Positions 1 through 12,209 of a stretch of 64,000 nt of DNA are shown here, piece by piece; position 1 is the stretch's first letter, and every line of letters begins with the position of its first letter. A model generated the notes under the pieces. It was not told where the DNA came from, did not search any database, and saw nothing but the letters and a program-made list of their open reading frames with translations. The DNA lies in NCBI GenBank assembly GCA_015680685.1, contig MNCI01015002.1, positions 1 to 64,000 of the forward strand. The letters run 5' to 3'. A program made the translations under genes and the position numbers. The DNA is from Gnetum montanum. Taxonomy: Eukaryota; Streptophyta; Gnetopsida; Gnetales; Gnetaceae.

Positions 1-1119
1 ATCCCATTCCAAGTCTGGCCTTAAACAAACCACATCTAGTGACTTGCCATTAATACATTTGGCCAATCCATCCCCTTGAAGTAACAAGAATGCCTTCCCA
101 AAGAGTCACTACCATTCTGACGAAATGAAGGAGGAGAGAATGGGAAGCGAGAAGAGCCTTAGTTAGAGGAAACATTTTTATTTTAGGTCCATAACCAGTT
201 CTTGTAGCCCAAAATGATTATTTTTTCTAAGGGGTGTGCTTTGAATTCTCACTTTTTTTTATGTGTTTATGTGTGAGAACCACACCATGCAAAGACTTTG
301 TTATTTTTATTTACTCAGCTTCCCGATAATTGAGTAATGTCAAAACAGTAAGAAAACTCAAGAAGAAAAACATCTAAGCACCCAAGAGAATGGCCAACAC
401 AAATGCATTAAGTTCCCTTGAAGTCACACCATTTTCAATCCTTGAGTCCTTCCTTGGTTTGAGAAATTCCCAGTCACCGATTTGTTATAGTTCTTATTAT
501 TGAAAAATGGATTTTATAGTTCCAAGCCAAGAGAGACCATAGAATTGGTGGATGTATGGATGAAGTGGACTCATTGCCTGTCATATCAAAAGAACCATAC
601 CTTAGTATCAACATCATGACTTAAAGGTAAAAACCAAACATTAGCAATCAATATAAAAACAATTCATACCATCATGAAGAACACTTATTAAATAAAAAAA
701 TTGACAAGATGGATAACACACACACAAAGAAATGAAAAAGGTATAAACGATGTAGAAAAAAAACAAGAAAAGTTAAAGGAATTTGTAAAACAAAAATGTG
801 CAAAACAAAAATGTGTAAAACAAAAACTAAAAAGAACTGAGGGCCCCGAATGATCAGCATAGATGACCATCTCCCCCATGACTGAATGGAAAGGGAGAGA
901 TCTAAAATAATGAGCACCTGTTTGAATTTCTTAATAGCGTCCAACTTCTCTCGATTGATGTTTTCAGGTTAAGGGGTGGAAGTCGGCAATGCTCATACTT
1001 CAATGTATCTATGCCTTTGTTGTGGGCATGAGTTGTTCCCCCAATTCATTCCATGCATGTTGGTGGGCTACTTTCTTGATCAGCTATCAACCACTAGGTG
1101 TTCTCTTGTTGTGTGGTTG
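1..1119 (-). other. E1 noncoding spacer downstream of gag-protease
   Basis: No convincing coding sequence. The stretch around 140-260 is closely related to 7010-7105 in E2 and 32650-32735 in E3, so it is part of the element's conserved spacer, not host DNA. The small frames at 672-944 and 688-879 are A/T-driven and match no known domain. Confidence 0.6.
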
Positions 1120-3954
1120 CTACATATAGGCACCACTATATCTGTGTTTCTTAGGAACACCAGTTGCATGCAGAACATTTTGAGCATCCCTCCATGTCAT
1201 CACCCTCTGAGTCACTGTATGTGATGCATGGAACTTTNTGAGTGGAGGTAGGTTCCAGGCTTGATACATTTCTCGTGAGATTAAGTTGACTCTGGAACCT
1301 AAGTCAAGAAGATCCTTATGAGGTTTATTCCCAGTGACTTGGAGGTAGATTAAGGGACTTCCAGGGTTAGAGAGTTTCCTGGGAAGGTGGCCTACCTTGA
1401 TCCAGTAGGTAACTGTATGTGTTAACATAACCGTATGTGTTAGTCTCTGTTGTTGGTTTGAAGGGAGCTTCAACTCGTTAATTGTTGGAGGAGCGTATAC
1501 AGACTCAACCTCTTGTGGTTGTGAGACCTTGTTTGGGCTTTTGGTTCTGAAGAAAGGCCTTCTATTCTTGCGATTGTCAGAACCAGTAGCAGGTTGAACA
1601 TTTATAGCTCTTGTAGCATTACGTTGCTGTGGTTGAGCAGGGAGTTTCCCTTGCATTGTTGGAGCGGGTGATAGTGGAACTACCGGCATAAGAGATGCAG
1701 ATGGATTTAGAGGATGGCATGCATATGGTATGTCTCCCAAAGGAGAAGGAGTCCTAAAATACTCCCAAACTTGGTAGTGACGTTGTGGAGTTGCATGACC
1801 CATAGAGTCACTTGGAAAAACCGACTGCTACACGTAATAGCCATATGGGTCTGGTTGCCGGTAAGGGTATTGTTGTCTAGGCGGTGGCGTCCCCCATGAC
1901 TATGGGTGTTGCCACTGCTGGTGTTTCTCAATAGGTTGTGGTGGAGTTCCACTTGGATAATATGTTAAGAGTTGGTGGAACTTCCTTGGGTTACCTTGAG
2001 GATAAGGTAACCTTCGGGGTGCTTGCCATCTGTTAAGTCTTGGGTTAAGTGCATACATCCCAGACTCTTGTAGATGTGATATTATTGGGCAACATCCCTT
2101 AGGATGGTCATATTGGCAGATCTCACACCCACCATCATTTTCCGTGTCAGAATCCACAACCTGATCAGTGATAGTCATTTTTCCCTTACCCTTGTCACGT
2201 GCATGGCCTGAATCTCTCCACTTTTTCTTGTCATGGTTACTACTTCGTTCCTTAGACTCCTCTATGAATTTTAAAATAGTTTCAAACCTACTTTCTATGG
2301 AGTCCCACATTTGAAATACCTTAGCTGACACTTTCGTTATTAATTTCTAAAGAAGTAAGGTTTTTCTAGTCACCAACTCTTTGAGTGGTGACTCATCCTC
2401 TTCATCACAGAATCTTACTCCCTTCTTTCAAAGGGAAGGATCGCGGTTATATTCTTCCTCGCTTTCTCTTTTCTATAGCTCCCCTTTTTCTTTAGCTACT
2501 TTCTTCAACAATCGATGAATTTCATGGGACCTAAGTTCTGATAATCTTCCTTGGGCATATGTCCCAAGGATTCTCCTAGTTTCGTTTCTTAGCCCATCTA
2601 CGAGGTGGTAGAGTTAATCCTGTTGTGCATAACCATGGCCTGGGAAACGATGTAGCAATGCATAATATCAGCCCATGGTAGCATCCAAGGGTTTGTGATT
2701 ACCTTGCTTCCATCCTTAGATCTGCTTACGCAAGTTAGACACTCTTGAGTACATTTGGTATTTATTATTGAACAACTCTAACATCGTACTCCATCTCCTA
2801 ATGGTTTATGGTTCTAAGGACCAATACCAACTCTCTGCTTCCTTTATGAGTGTCCTAGGAAACAACTTTAATTTTTACCACTCATTTTCGATATTTTGCA
2901 AGGCGCATGCATCATGGAATTTCTGTAAATGATTTTGTGGATCAATGTTATATCCCTCTTCGAAGCGTGGGATATTATTCATATCTAATCTCTTGATCCG
3001 GCTATCTTTTTGATGACTTGTAGGTATTCTCACCACCTCCATAATATCTAACATACTCCAAGTTTCTAGTAGGGGTTCATCATGATCATCTCTCTCATGA
3101 CATCTATGATGCCTATGTGGTTCCCTACTTTCCCTTCTACCATGCCTAGACTCTCTAGACTACCCTTGTCCTCTCTCTCAACTCTCTCGTCGAGGTCTCT
3201 CATTTTGCTTACTCTTATCCTCACCGTTATGCTCTTTATGATTACACCCTGATGTGAAAGGAGAGGGTGAATGATGTGATGAAGGAGAAGAAGAAGGAGA
3301 ACCATCACCGTGACGATGTTTCTTACCTTCTCTTCGATGGCTATGGCCCCGATCATGATGACCATCAGAATGCCCGTCCTTGTCATGTGTTTTTGTTCCC
3401 TTGGTGAACAGTTGGTGCTCATGGGGATCAAAACCAGGATTGTGTATCATGGATTGTAGGTTTTAAGACTCCTCACTGTTTTTAGGAGAGGGAACATCAT
3501 TTGATGAAGAACCTATTATAATTGGTTCACCATCTCCAATTTCTCTTAGGACGTGCGGGACCCCTTTGCCTTTCAACAATGTATGGTGGCTCTCCTGCCT
3601 CAAGTTCCTTAAACGTTGTGCTGCTGTGAGATGGTAATCCCTTGTGTCGAAATCACCTACAACATATTCAACATAGAGCTACGTCATGCCTATCTGTGCC
3701 AAAGCACGGAGGAGCATGTTGGGGACTGCATGATCTAAAGGTAACACTATGTTACCTTGAAAATCTCGCCAACACAGTTGTTCATCCTGATGGAGGATAA
3801 AAATAAAATTGGGTATATACTCATCGAGATGAGTATATACCACCTGGTACTATCGAGGAACTCGTGGTTCTCGATTATGCATGTTAGACTACCGACTATT
3901 TCTTGTGTGATCCCTAGGTGGTGAAGTGCTCTTATGAGAAGAAGAAGAAGACAT
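1120..3954 (-). pseudogene. gag: E1 gag-protease polyprotein remnant
   Basis: Start ATG is at 3954, about 130 bp inside the PBS; the protein begins Met then a serine run. The gag core lies around 2620-2990 and includes LDMNNIP, the NHLQKFHDACALQNIE stretch, KLKLFPRTL and WYWSL, typical of plant Ty3/gypsy Retrotrans_gag. A zinc-knuckle-like cluster CEICQYDHPKGCC lies near 2130. A basic and proline-rich linker follows. Near 1250-1310 comes a retropepsin-like motif DLGSRVNLISREMYQAW, where families usually have D-T/S-G-S/A, so the active-site triad is probably changed. Several stops and frameshifts and one N (1238) interrupt it. The longest open pieces are 1120-1803, 1900-2331 and 3066-3450. It would package the RNA and mature Gag if intact, but as it stands it is a pseudogene. 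Confidence 0.75.
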
Positions 3955-4080
3955 TGTGTCTTATTCGGTGTGTTGATTAACTGTTATATAATTTTTCGTT
4001 TAGTTAACCATAAGGATTCATTTAAGCTCCCAACGATGTGGATAATTTCCTATGTTCTACTTCATGCACAAACAACTTAA

Positions 4081-4099
4081 TCCTCGACAATGGTGCCAA
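4081..4099 (-). other. E1 primer binding site
   Basis: Directly next to the inner LTR edge. Read on the minus strand it is TTGGCACCATTGTCGAGGA, close to the tRNA-Asp-type PBS of Athila-related plant elements. The same site, with changes, follows the 5' LTRs of E3, E4, E5 and E6, which fixes the orientation of each copy. Confidence 0.8.
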
Positions 4100-4928
4100 T
4101 GATGAGTGGCGAGGTACCCCTACACTCAACCATACAAATACAAGTGTTACACGTGTGATCTGGTCAAACTCCGTAGACTAAGTGCCTACATGCCTCATGG
4201 AACACTTAAGGTTAATTGTTCGTTATCTTCCCAAACTTACTTGTATTTGTCACAGTTGTATGGTTAAGTAAGTCTAAGGTATATGATTTTTATGTCTTTT
4301 CGATTTTATCTCCTATGCTAATGAGGTGAAGGGTGAAGAGACTAATTAACTAAATTTAACTAACTAACTAAGCCTTAATTAACCTAGCATCAGCATCCAT
4401 TCCCACTTCTCGTTCACACCCTAAACCAATGCAACCTTGGTCACCAAATGTTATTCGTTACTGGGATCACCAAGCGTAACGCACATGCTCGAAGCAGTCG
4501 TACTGAATGCACTTAACTATGGGAGAATGGTTGAGAGAGATTTAATTAACTAATAACTAATTTAAATAATAAAAAATAAATAACCATAAGTAAAGTCCTA
4601 TCTAGCTTAGTCCATGCACTACAAGGTTTATCCAAGAAGTTCATCTTTATTTCCGTACACAAACTTGTGTTCAAGTACAATATTTGCTTGAATAAAGATC
4701 CATTCACTTTGGAGCTCCTACTAAAGGCACGTGGATATTATTCTATCTCTAGAGAGGTAAAACTGCCAAATTTTCACTACGGTCTAGGCCTAGAATGAGA
4801 AACAAGGGAGAGCCTCCTCTTATTTATAGATTTGACGACGCACTGCGATATTGCGTACGCGATATCGCAGGGGAAGACATGATATCACGTACACGATATC
4901 TTGGCCCATGCGATATTGAGTCCCATCA
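4100..4928 (-). repeat. E1 5' LTR
   Basis: 829 bp. The left edge TGATGAG abuts the PBS; the right edge is CCCATCA. A TATAAATA box on the minus strand is at 4821-4828. Between it and the LTR start, 4829-4925 holds short palindromic repeats of the type GCGATATTGCGTACGCGATA, a U3 region that differs in every family E copy. The middle contains the GGTACCCCTACAC start shared by all copies. Confidence 0.8.
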
Positions 4929-5669
4929 ATAATAAAATGAAATCCTAAACTATCATAAGGGTGATGAGTGTCTGTCCCTAGCTTACCATACATGTCTTGA
5001 ACTCATGTACCCACTACTAGGATTACCATGTGTTATGCTACTAGGCGAACCAAGTAATAACACTACTAAGATTACCCAGTGAATACGTGTTTACACTTGA
5101 AATTGGTCACACTCATTTCACAAATTGATTTACGTGCATGGAAACGTAAATATTAACCAACTACATAGAAAATAAATTGCATTGAAAGTAAATTTGTTCT
5201 AAGTTAAAGTGTTGCAATGAATAGGAATCAATCTTGATCTTATTGTTATTCATGAAATGTGTCGAGGCATAATGCCACTTGAATAAGATGTTGTATAATT
5301 GACTCACATCCACAATCACTCACTAACTACTTACTAAGTCTACAGAATAAAATTGAAATATTTTGACTACACTATTGACCAAATGGGGCCAAAGATGCAA
5401 TAGTTGCTCACATATTTCTTTATGGGAAAATATAGGCATTACATCAATGATGATGCATTAATGCATTAAGCTACATTGATAGGGATAACTTGAAAATGAT
5501 GTGTCAACAAGGATGCATCGATAGGGTTGTGTCAACACATCTAAGATGTTTTGCTAGTTAATGCACCGATGTTGTCTTATTGACACATATGTGTTAACAA
5601 AAATGTGTCAACAAGGCTGGGTCAATGGGGATGCACTGATGAAGTTACTTAACATATTAGATCTCATCA
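4929..5669 (-). repeat. E2 3' LTR remainder, interrupted by E1
   Basis: It begins in mid-LTR and aligns with 41265-41975. It ends in CTCATCA at 5669, followed by TACCCCCAC, the complement of the G-rich PPT. The U3 part (about 5395-5660) contains variable repeats built on TGTGTCAACA and GATGCA(C/T)GAT. Confidence 0.7.
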
Positions 5670-8284
5670 TACCCCCACAACTAACTAAAAACCCATTCTT
5701 GAGTTATATATAAATGGACAAAGTTTCATTACAAAAATTGTGAAGTGAACAAGACTAGATTGGCTATCATTACAAAATTGAAGTGCTTCATTACAAAATT
5801 TTATTTGAGTGGATGTATTACAAAATGACAAAATGACTAGAAATACATTAAATTTTACAAAATTATAAAAGTCCCCAAAAATCCACTGAAGATAAATCTT
5901 CTTATTTGTTGCTAGTGGTGGTAGATGTTTCAACCATAATTTTCATGTTGATGTGTCTCTTTTATGTAGAACATTTTTCAAGGATCGGCTAAAATTTCTC
6001 CCCATCATTCCATGGGTCTAGCAATCATGTGATGTTTGAGCTTTAGTCATTGTATATGCTACAATGTGGTCATGGACATATCCTCCTCTATCCTTCTCTT
6101 AGCCTCTTTTCCTTACCTTACAAGATACCTTCAACCTTAGAAATTTCTTTTAGCATCACCTGCAATCACCAAAGTATCAACATTAGATTTTGTAATTTTT
6201 CCTTAATAATTAACCCTTTTCGAATCCTTAGTTAGGTCAAAGTTTTAAAACATTTTAGCATTTAACCTCAAGGTGATTTCATAATAATGTTCCCCAAGGG
6301 TATGAGGTAACTAAAATCATCAAGTTGTTCACATTATTTTGATTATTATTTTTATTATCAGTTACCATAATGTTCAAACATAGGCTATTACAAAATTTTC
6401 AAAAATTTTATTCCTAGGCCCCACGATAAAAGAGCTTAACTCTGGAAGCTCACAAGTTTTCAAACAACTAAAACCAAATGTTTGGCTTACAATATGGCCA
6501 AGAAATATTGAATTTGAAGGAAATTTCAATATAAAAGCATTAAACATAATTCAAAATTGATGAGAAGTAGTTATAAAATCATGCATAAATTTAGATCAGC
6601 TGACCATGATGTTCTTAAAGATGTGAGATTGGGTTCAAAGCCATGATCAAAAAAAGTCATGCAAGTCAATCCTTCCCAAAGTCACATAACTACCTTGGTT
6701 AAGAACATGTGCTATACTATACAAAATCATTAGGCTTATAACTTCATGCAATAGTGACTTGAATAATGGGATGATAAGGAATTGCAAAGATTAGGAGATG
6801 AGTTACTTGACCATGTATGTAATAGGTTCTTGTGTTAATTGTGATTAAGATGACCATCATACCTATTCATCTAACTTTCATACTAGGTCCATACCATTAG
6901 TATTGGCCTTGCATTGATGTGCTCCTTCTTACCTAGCATCATGAGTCCATAACCACAAAGAATAATCATCACTGCAAAACAAGAAGAAAATAGAAGAAGA
7001 AAGGAACGAAGGGCCTTAGTTAGAGGGGTGCCTTTGAATATGGGTAACATGTCTTTCCAGCCCCATAACTAGTGTTTGTAGCCCATTATTGTATCTACGG
7101 GCTATGCTTTGAATTCATGTTTGTTTTTTTTCTTTTCTCTCTCTCTCTCTCTCTTTCTTGTTGTTGTTGTTGTTGTTGTTTCATGAGAACCGCATCATGC
7201 AAAGACATGCTTCCTATTTATTGGCTGATGGTAGAAGTGATGATACATTCCAAGAAGAGTCATAGGTCCTAAGTAGGAAGTCAAGAAGAGAACCTGCAAA
7301 TCCCCTAGAGGTCACACTCTTTTCCATTCCCACTTGATCTTTTCCTCTTTCTTCAAGGCACAATGATTAATAGTTAATTTTAGTTTCATGTGAAAAGAAC
7401 CAGTTTGTTTTCATGATAAAGACCCTTTATTTAGAGAAACTAGAGGTAAGGATGATGTGGTCTCACTACATTACATAATTATTTGCCCAATCATCTTGAT
7501 AGAACAGGAAAAATATCCAACACATGGTGTTGACTTTTGCATCATGACTAGCAATATCATAATTAACAAAAATATAATAAACATCCATAAAAATTAAAGG
7601 AAATAACCCAAGAGAAGAGAAAATCATAACGAAAAGAAAATAACTAGAAACAAAAAACATATTAAGAATTGAAAATTTTTTTGAGAAATAAGAAAATGAT
7701 AAAAAATTGTATAATAAAAAGTGAATACACTTATTAGTTCGTGATTCAAGATGTAGCATCCCCTACATGAATCAATTCATGGGAAAGTATTTGAAAAATG
7801 AACTACACATTTCCTTGGTTATACATCATAAGTTTTCCATTTATCATCTTTAATGATTTAAGTTTTCTCTTGTTAGCATAATTAACATTGATGATAATTA
7901 GGTTTCAATCATTTGGAGACATATATTCAGTTGGACTAGAAGGTATTATCTTGTTACATGATCTAGATATGTTTCCTTTTTTATTATATTTTGGTTCTTG
8001 GGTCTCCATTTTTAACAATATCTTCTGGTGTATAGTCAAAGTGTAGGATGTCTTTTTCTAAGTTCTCTATTTGGTTCATTTTCTTAGGAGTAGAACTAAT
8101 AAGTTTATTGGTAATTTCCATGCATCTTTTGAATGATTTGGTATTTTGATTCTCAAGCCACTTGGTATCTTTTGATTTAGTGGCTATTGTGTATACTTGA
8201 TTTTACACACACAATTATTCCTTAAGTTTATTATGGATCGGTATACGAATTATGTTATCACTTTGAACTTTCAACTTACAACTA
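5670..8284 (-). other. E2 PPT and long noncoding spacer
   Basis: PPT complement at 5670-5681, then about 2.6 kb without supportable coding sequence. The block at 7010-7105 (GGGCCTTAGTTAGAGG, then CCATAACTAGTG and TGTAGCCCA) recurs at 143-250 and 32650-32735. A (TC)n run followed by (TTG)n spans about 7136-7180. The 71-97 aa frames here are low-complexity. Confidence 0.6.
7136..7180. repeat. compound (TC)n-(TTG)n microsatellite
   Basis: About ten TC units, then TTTCTTG and about seven TTG units. Plain simple-sequence repeat inside the E2 spacer. Confidence 0.9.
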
Positions 8285-8552
8285 CAACCTTTATCATTAT
8301 TAGTAGTGCATGGAAATGTTTTGTCTCTCCATAATGATAGGTTCATCTTTTATGTTTCATGTTGGAGTGGTGATGGTTGTTAGCTTTTGTGCAGGATTAG
8401 GAGACATTATTTTTGTGAGAAAGGGGTTTGCACTAGACTATCCTTATGCTAGTTCTAATGAGCTAGTAGGTCTACTAGTTTTATTCACACTCATGGAAAC
8501 CATCCTAAAGAAAGGATTCTTTTAAGGCTTTTACTAAGGATTACTAGCACTA
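8285..8552 (+). repeat. left arm of exact 268-bp inverted repeat (native copy)
   Basis: Identical, as far as I can read, to the reverse complement of 9078-9345, so the same 71-residue frame appears on both strands. Its surroundings match other gag copies in order and orientation, so this arm is the native one. Confidence 0.9.
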
Positions 8553-9077
8553 TTATCTCTCTATATGTTCATAGCACAAGTTGCATTTTTTATTGGGGTT
8601 GGGATGTCAATCCTTCCTGCATTATTTGTGGTAACATATATTGGAGGAAAGTATGAGAGTAATTAGGATGCCATGGATGATGAGAGGCATGTGATGGTGA
8701 TCTTATGGAAGATGTTGCATGTTCATGATATTTAGGAGGGTAGTAGTAGTACGTTGATGTATGGGAAGTAGAACCATTCAGAAAAATATGTTATTGAACA
8801 TAATATCCATAAGGGCTCAACTAGCAATAGGGATATTACTACTTTGATGATGGCATCCCCCACAACTATGGATTTTTCCATTGTTGTTGATAGTATTCTT
8901 GAGGTTGAGGATGAGTCCTACATGGATAGTTTTTTTAGTCATTGGATAGTCTATAATTACCTTGTGGATAAGGTAATCTTCTAGGCATTTAATTTTCCAA
9001 AAACTTGGGATTCAAAGCAAAAGCCCCAAAATCTTGTAGATGTAATATAATTGAGCCATAGCCCTTTGGATGTTCAN

Positions 9078-9345
9078 TAGTGCTAGTAATCCTTAGTAAA
9101 AGCCTTAAAAGAATCCTTTCTTTAGGATGGTTTCCATGAGTGTGAATAAAACTAGTAGACCTACTAGCTCATTAGAACTAGCATAAGGATAGTCTAGTGC
9201 AAACCCCTTTCTCACAAAAATAATGTCTCCTAATCCTGCACAAAAGCTAACAACCATCACCACTCCAACATGAAACATAAAAGATGAACCTATCATTATG
9301 GAGAGACAAAACATTTCCATGCACTACTAATAATGATAAAGGTTG
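9078..9345 (-). repeat. right arm of 268-bp inverted repeat, flanked by N at 9077 and 9346
   Basis: The repeat stops exactly at the two single Ns. All other repeats in the window differ by many substitutions, so a perfect local inverted copy bounded by Ns is best read as a gap-filling or scaffolding artefact replacing about 290 bp of gag. Confidence 0.85.
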
Positions 9346-9994
9346 NTCATAAATATGAACCTTCATTTTCTGAAAAGTAGGATTCCAGTTAAATTCCACT
9401 ATACTTTCTATTTTGCGTAGCTCTCCTTTTTTTCCACATATTCAATTAGCCTTTGTATTCAATGAACTCTTAATTTTGATATTCTTCCTTAGGCATAGAT
9501 GTCAAGGGTCTTCCTTTTTTTGTTACAAAGCCCATCTATGATGTGAAAATGTTTCCCTTTTTGAGAAAATCTATGGCCCAGGATTTTATGTAGTAGATAA
9601 TATTATATACCCAAGGCTACATCTAGGAATTCATGGTTTTCTTGCTTCTACCCTTGGATTTTTTTCCTTATATTGGATACTCGTAAATATGTTTAGTATT
9701 TTTCATTAAAGAGCTCAAGCACTATGGACCACTAGTGGATTGAATCTAGTTCCAATAATCTATACCATCTTTTAGCTTCTTCTACTAGTGTCCTAGGAAA
9801 GAGCGTAAGCTTTTCCACTTACTCTTAATGTTTTGTAAGGTGCTAACATCATGAAAGGCTTGTAAATGATGTTTTTTATTAGAATTATGATTTCTCTTAA
9901 ATTTAGGAATGTTATTCATATTAAGCCATTTGATGCAACTTTCCCTTTGATGCCTATAAGGTATTCGAACTACCTCCCTAATTTGTATCATGCT

Positions 9995-11370
9995 TGAAAC
10001 ACCACCAAATTTGGGGTACTACATCTTGACTAAAAATTATCTAAGTGCTAACATGAGGCAAATTTTTTCTAAGTGCTAGGACTATGCTATTCACTATACC
10101 AGAGTGTAGTTAGCCCAATACACAATGTATTCAACTCCAAAAATAGATTTTGTGCAATTTTGCCTAAGTGTCAGTGAAAATCAAGAAGCTACAAATGTTT
10201 TCTAAGTGTTGGGACTACACTTTCCACTACACTAGACAATAGTCAACACTAGAGGCTAGTTTTGCAAATTTTCCTAACTGTTAAGCCAACAAATGCAAAT
10301 CTTGGTTGGCACAAAAGAAACAGTTTGGTAGATTTTCTAAGTGCGGAGACTATGCTCTCCACTGCTTGAGAGCATAGTCAAGCATACTCAATGCTGAAGG
10401 CTTAGTTTTCTATAGTTTGTTTTCTAATTGTTGAGACTACACTCTCCACTACCCTAAAGTGTAGTCAACTAGAAGCTTGATTTGTACAAAAATTTCTCTA
10501 TGTGCTTGGACTATGCTTAAACCTAGTTGGGAGCATAGTCAACCTCCCCTTGAACATAGTCAACAGAAAGGAATTCTTCTACAAAATGTTTTCCAAGTGT
10601 TGGACTACACTCTCCCTCAATCCAGAGTGTAGTTAAGCATAGTCATGAAAAATAGTCTCCAAAGGCCTCCATAATGTAGCATCATTATTCACATAAGTTG
10701 CAACACACATTCAGAAAGCATCATGCATCTTTTTGGTATCCCCCTTTATCCTAAAATTGTAACTATGCTCAACACCAGTTGAGACAGTGGATAGTGTAGT
10801 CCTAAAGCATAGTCTCAAAACTTGATTTTTTTGCATTTTTGTCAAGTACATTGTGGTTGGTTTGGTACACAAACATGAAGTTGGTAGTGTAGTCACAATC
10901 TTATAGTCTTGTAGAGTCCATTGGTACACAGCAGAGAATGATACCATTTTCTTAAGTGAGAGCATAGTTGGGAGTAGCGTAGTCCTAACTATCCCACTAC
11001 CACATGGCAACCAATCTACATTTTGTGCTAATCCTAGCCCTATAAATACCCCTATCCTCTATGTTTTAGGGGTTGGCAAATTTGAAGCAAGCTTAGAATT
11101 TTGGCATTTTGGGCATTCCTGAAGTGCATTTGGCATTAGAGCAAGGGAGGGCATTCACATACCACCATAGTTCACCGTAGTCCACTATAGCCCACAACGA
11201 CCTAGCCAGCAAGCACAAACACTATGACAAAATGTCCATCCTCACGGCTAAACACCTCAAAACAATGACTACACTGCCCACTACTCTTGTTGTACATCAT
11301 GTACCTCTTTCATCTCATTTGAGATTATCTATGCTCAACCTTCTTTAGGGTGGGTTACGAAGCAACTATG
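9995..11370 (+). repeat. Element C left LTR
   Basis: Starts TGAAACACCACCAAATTTGG, matching 23235 onward. It contains many degenerate units of the pattern CTAAGTG, GGACTAYRCTCTCCACTA, then GAGYRTAGTC, at roughly 10020-10650, several of which form stems. The clearest is 10348-10359 against 10368-10379, a perfect 12-bp stem with an 8-nt loop. A TATAAATA box at 11041-11048 fits a plus-strand promoter. Similarity to the right LTR ends near TAGGGTG at about 11352. Confidence 0.75.
11041..11048 (+). promoter_or_regulatory. TATA box of element C left LTR
   Basis: TATAAATA within CCCTATAAATACCCC. The same box with the same surroundings is at 24313-24320 in the right LTR. Confidence 0.6.
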
Positions 11371-12209
11371 TAGCTAAGGAATCTCTTTAGTCCAACACAT
11401 GCTAGAAACCTATCTATCCTTTGCTTGTATATTTTCATTTCATTTTTTGCTTGTATTGCATTAGTCTACACATTCATACTTAGCTTTATTACTTAGATTA
11501 CACATTGTCCACCTTGTTTGCACATTTATTTTCTTTGTTTATGCATTTTTCTTAGCTTACGTAGTTACTTATTTAGTTTTCCTCTTAGTAGTTTTTAGCT
11601 TACTCATGAAAAATATAAAAATGCATAACAATTAGAAAAAACCCAAAATCACAAAAACAGAGATCACACTACATGGCCCACCATGGCCTTAAATTGGTAA
11701 TGCACATCTTTCCATGGCCTTAAACTGACAACTCATGGCCCAAAATGGCCTTAAACTAGAATTGGCCCTTCTACTGTGGCCTTAAACTAGCATGGGGCTC
11801 ACAATGGCCTAGTTACATTATCACTGCACAATCCCAACTTAGTTCATTAATCCATCACATTACAAGCATATTAAGCATAAAATAAATAAAATAAAAATAG
11901 CATTTGCACATTACACATATGACAAGCACATGTATTACATATCACATGAATAGTAATACATAACATGAGTATCAAAATGCATAGCACAAAAAATGCAAAA
12001 AAAGCCCAGTAGTAGGGCTACATCAGGACATGCTTTACTGGTGATACTAGGTAGAGAAGGTCCTAATTCCCTCATCACATCACTGGGGCCACAATGTCTC
12101 CTAGTGCCTACTACCACAACCACAACAAAATAAGTAGTCAATAAGCAAAACTTGTATTTAAGCTAACATTAAAATATGCAAAAAAGAAAATATAAAACTA
12201 ACTTGAGAG
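11371..12209 (+). other. Element C untranslated region with CATGGCCTTAAACT repeats
   Basis: No coding evidence. 11672-11815 repeats the words ATGGCC and TTAAACTAG several times; the same vocabulary returns near 17810-17870 and at 21515-21805. I could not place a convincing PBS after the left LTR. Confidence 0.5.

Larger units (their letters stand above)
1..4928 (-). mobile_element. E1: pol-less LTR retrotransposon, 5' LTR plus gag-protease, left end outside window
   Basis: Minus-strand family E element. Its 5' LTR is at 4100-4928, followed leftward by a PBS, a gag-protease reading frame (3954 to about 1120) and a noncoding spacer that reaches position 1. The LTR ends in TGATGAG and CCCATCA, read on the plus strand. 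Immediately right of 4928 the sequence resumes in the middle of another family E LTR (compare 41265 onward), so E1 is inserted inside the 3' LTR of E2. No RT, RNase H or integrase motif was seen between the protease and the spacer. The 3' LTR and any ORF-B lie beyond the window. Confidence 0.8.
8285..9994 (-). pseudogene. gag: E2 gag, C-terminal portion
   Basis: Read from 9991 leftward: REVVRIPYRHQRE, LNMNNIPKFKRNHNSNKKHH and LQAFHDVSTLQNI match the gag core of E1, E4 and E5, but stops and frameshifts follow. 8285-8552 corresponds to the C-terminal gag region of E4 (about 55850-56110) in the same orientation. Between 9077 and 9346 the expected gag segment (compare 34480-34770 in E3) is replaced by an exact reversed copy of 8285-8552 flanked by Ns. 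At 9994 gag is broken off by the insertion of element C. Confidence 0.7.

Noticed and set aside
8310-9320. Identical 71-residue proteins on opposite strands
   Set aside because: They are plus-strand shadows of minus-strand gag, duplicated by the probable assembly artefact; not a gene.
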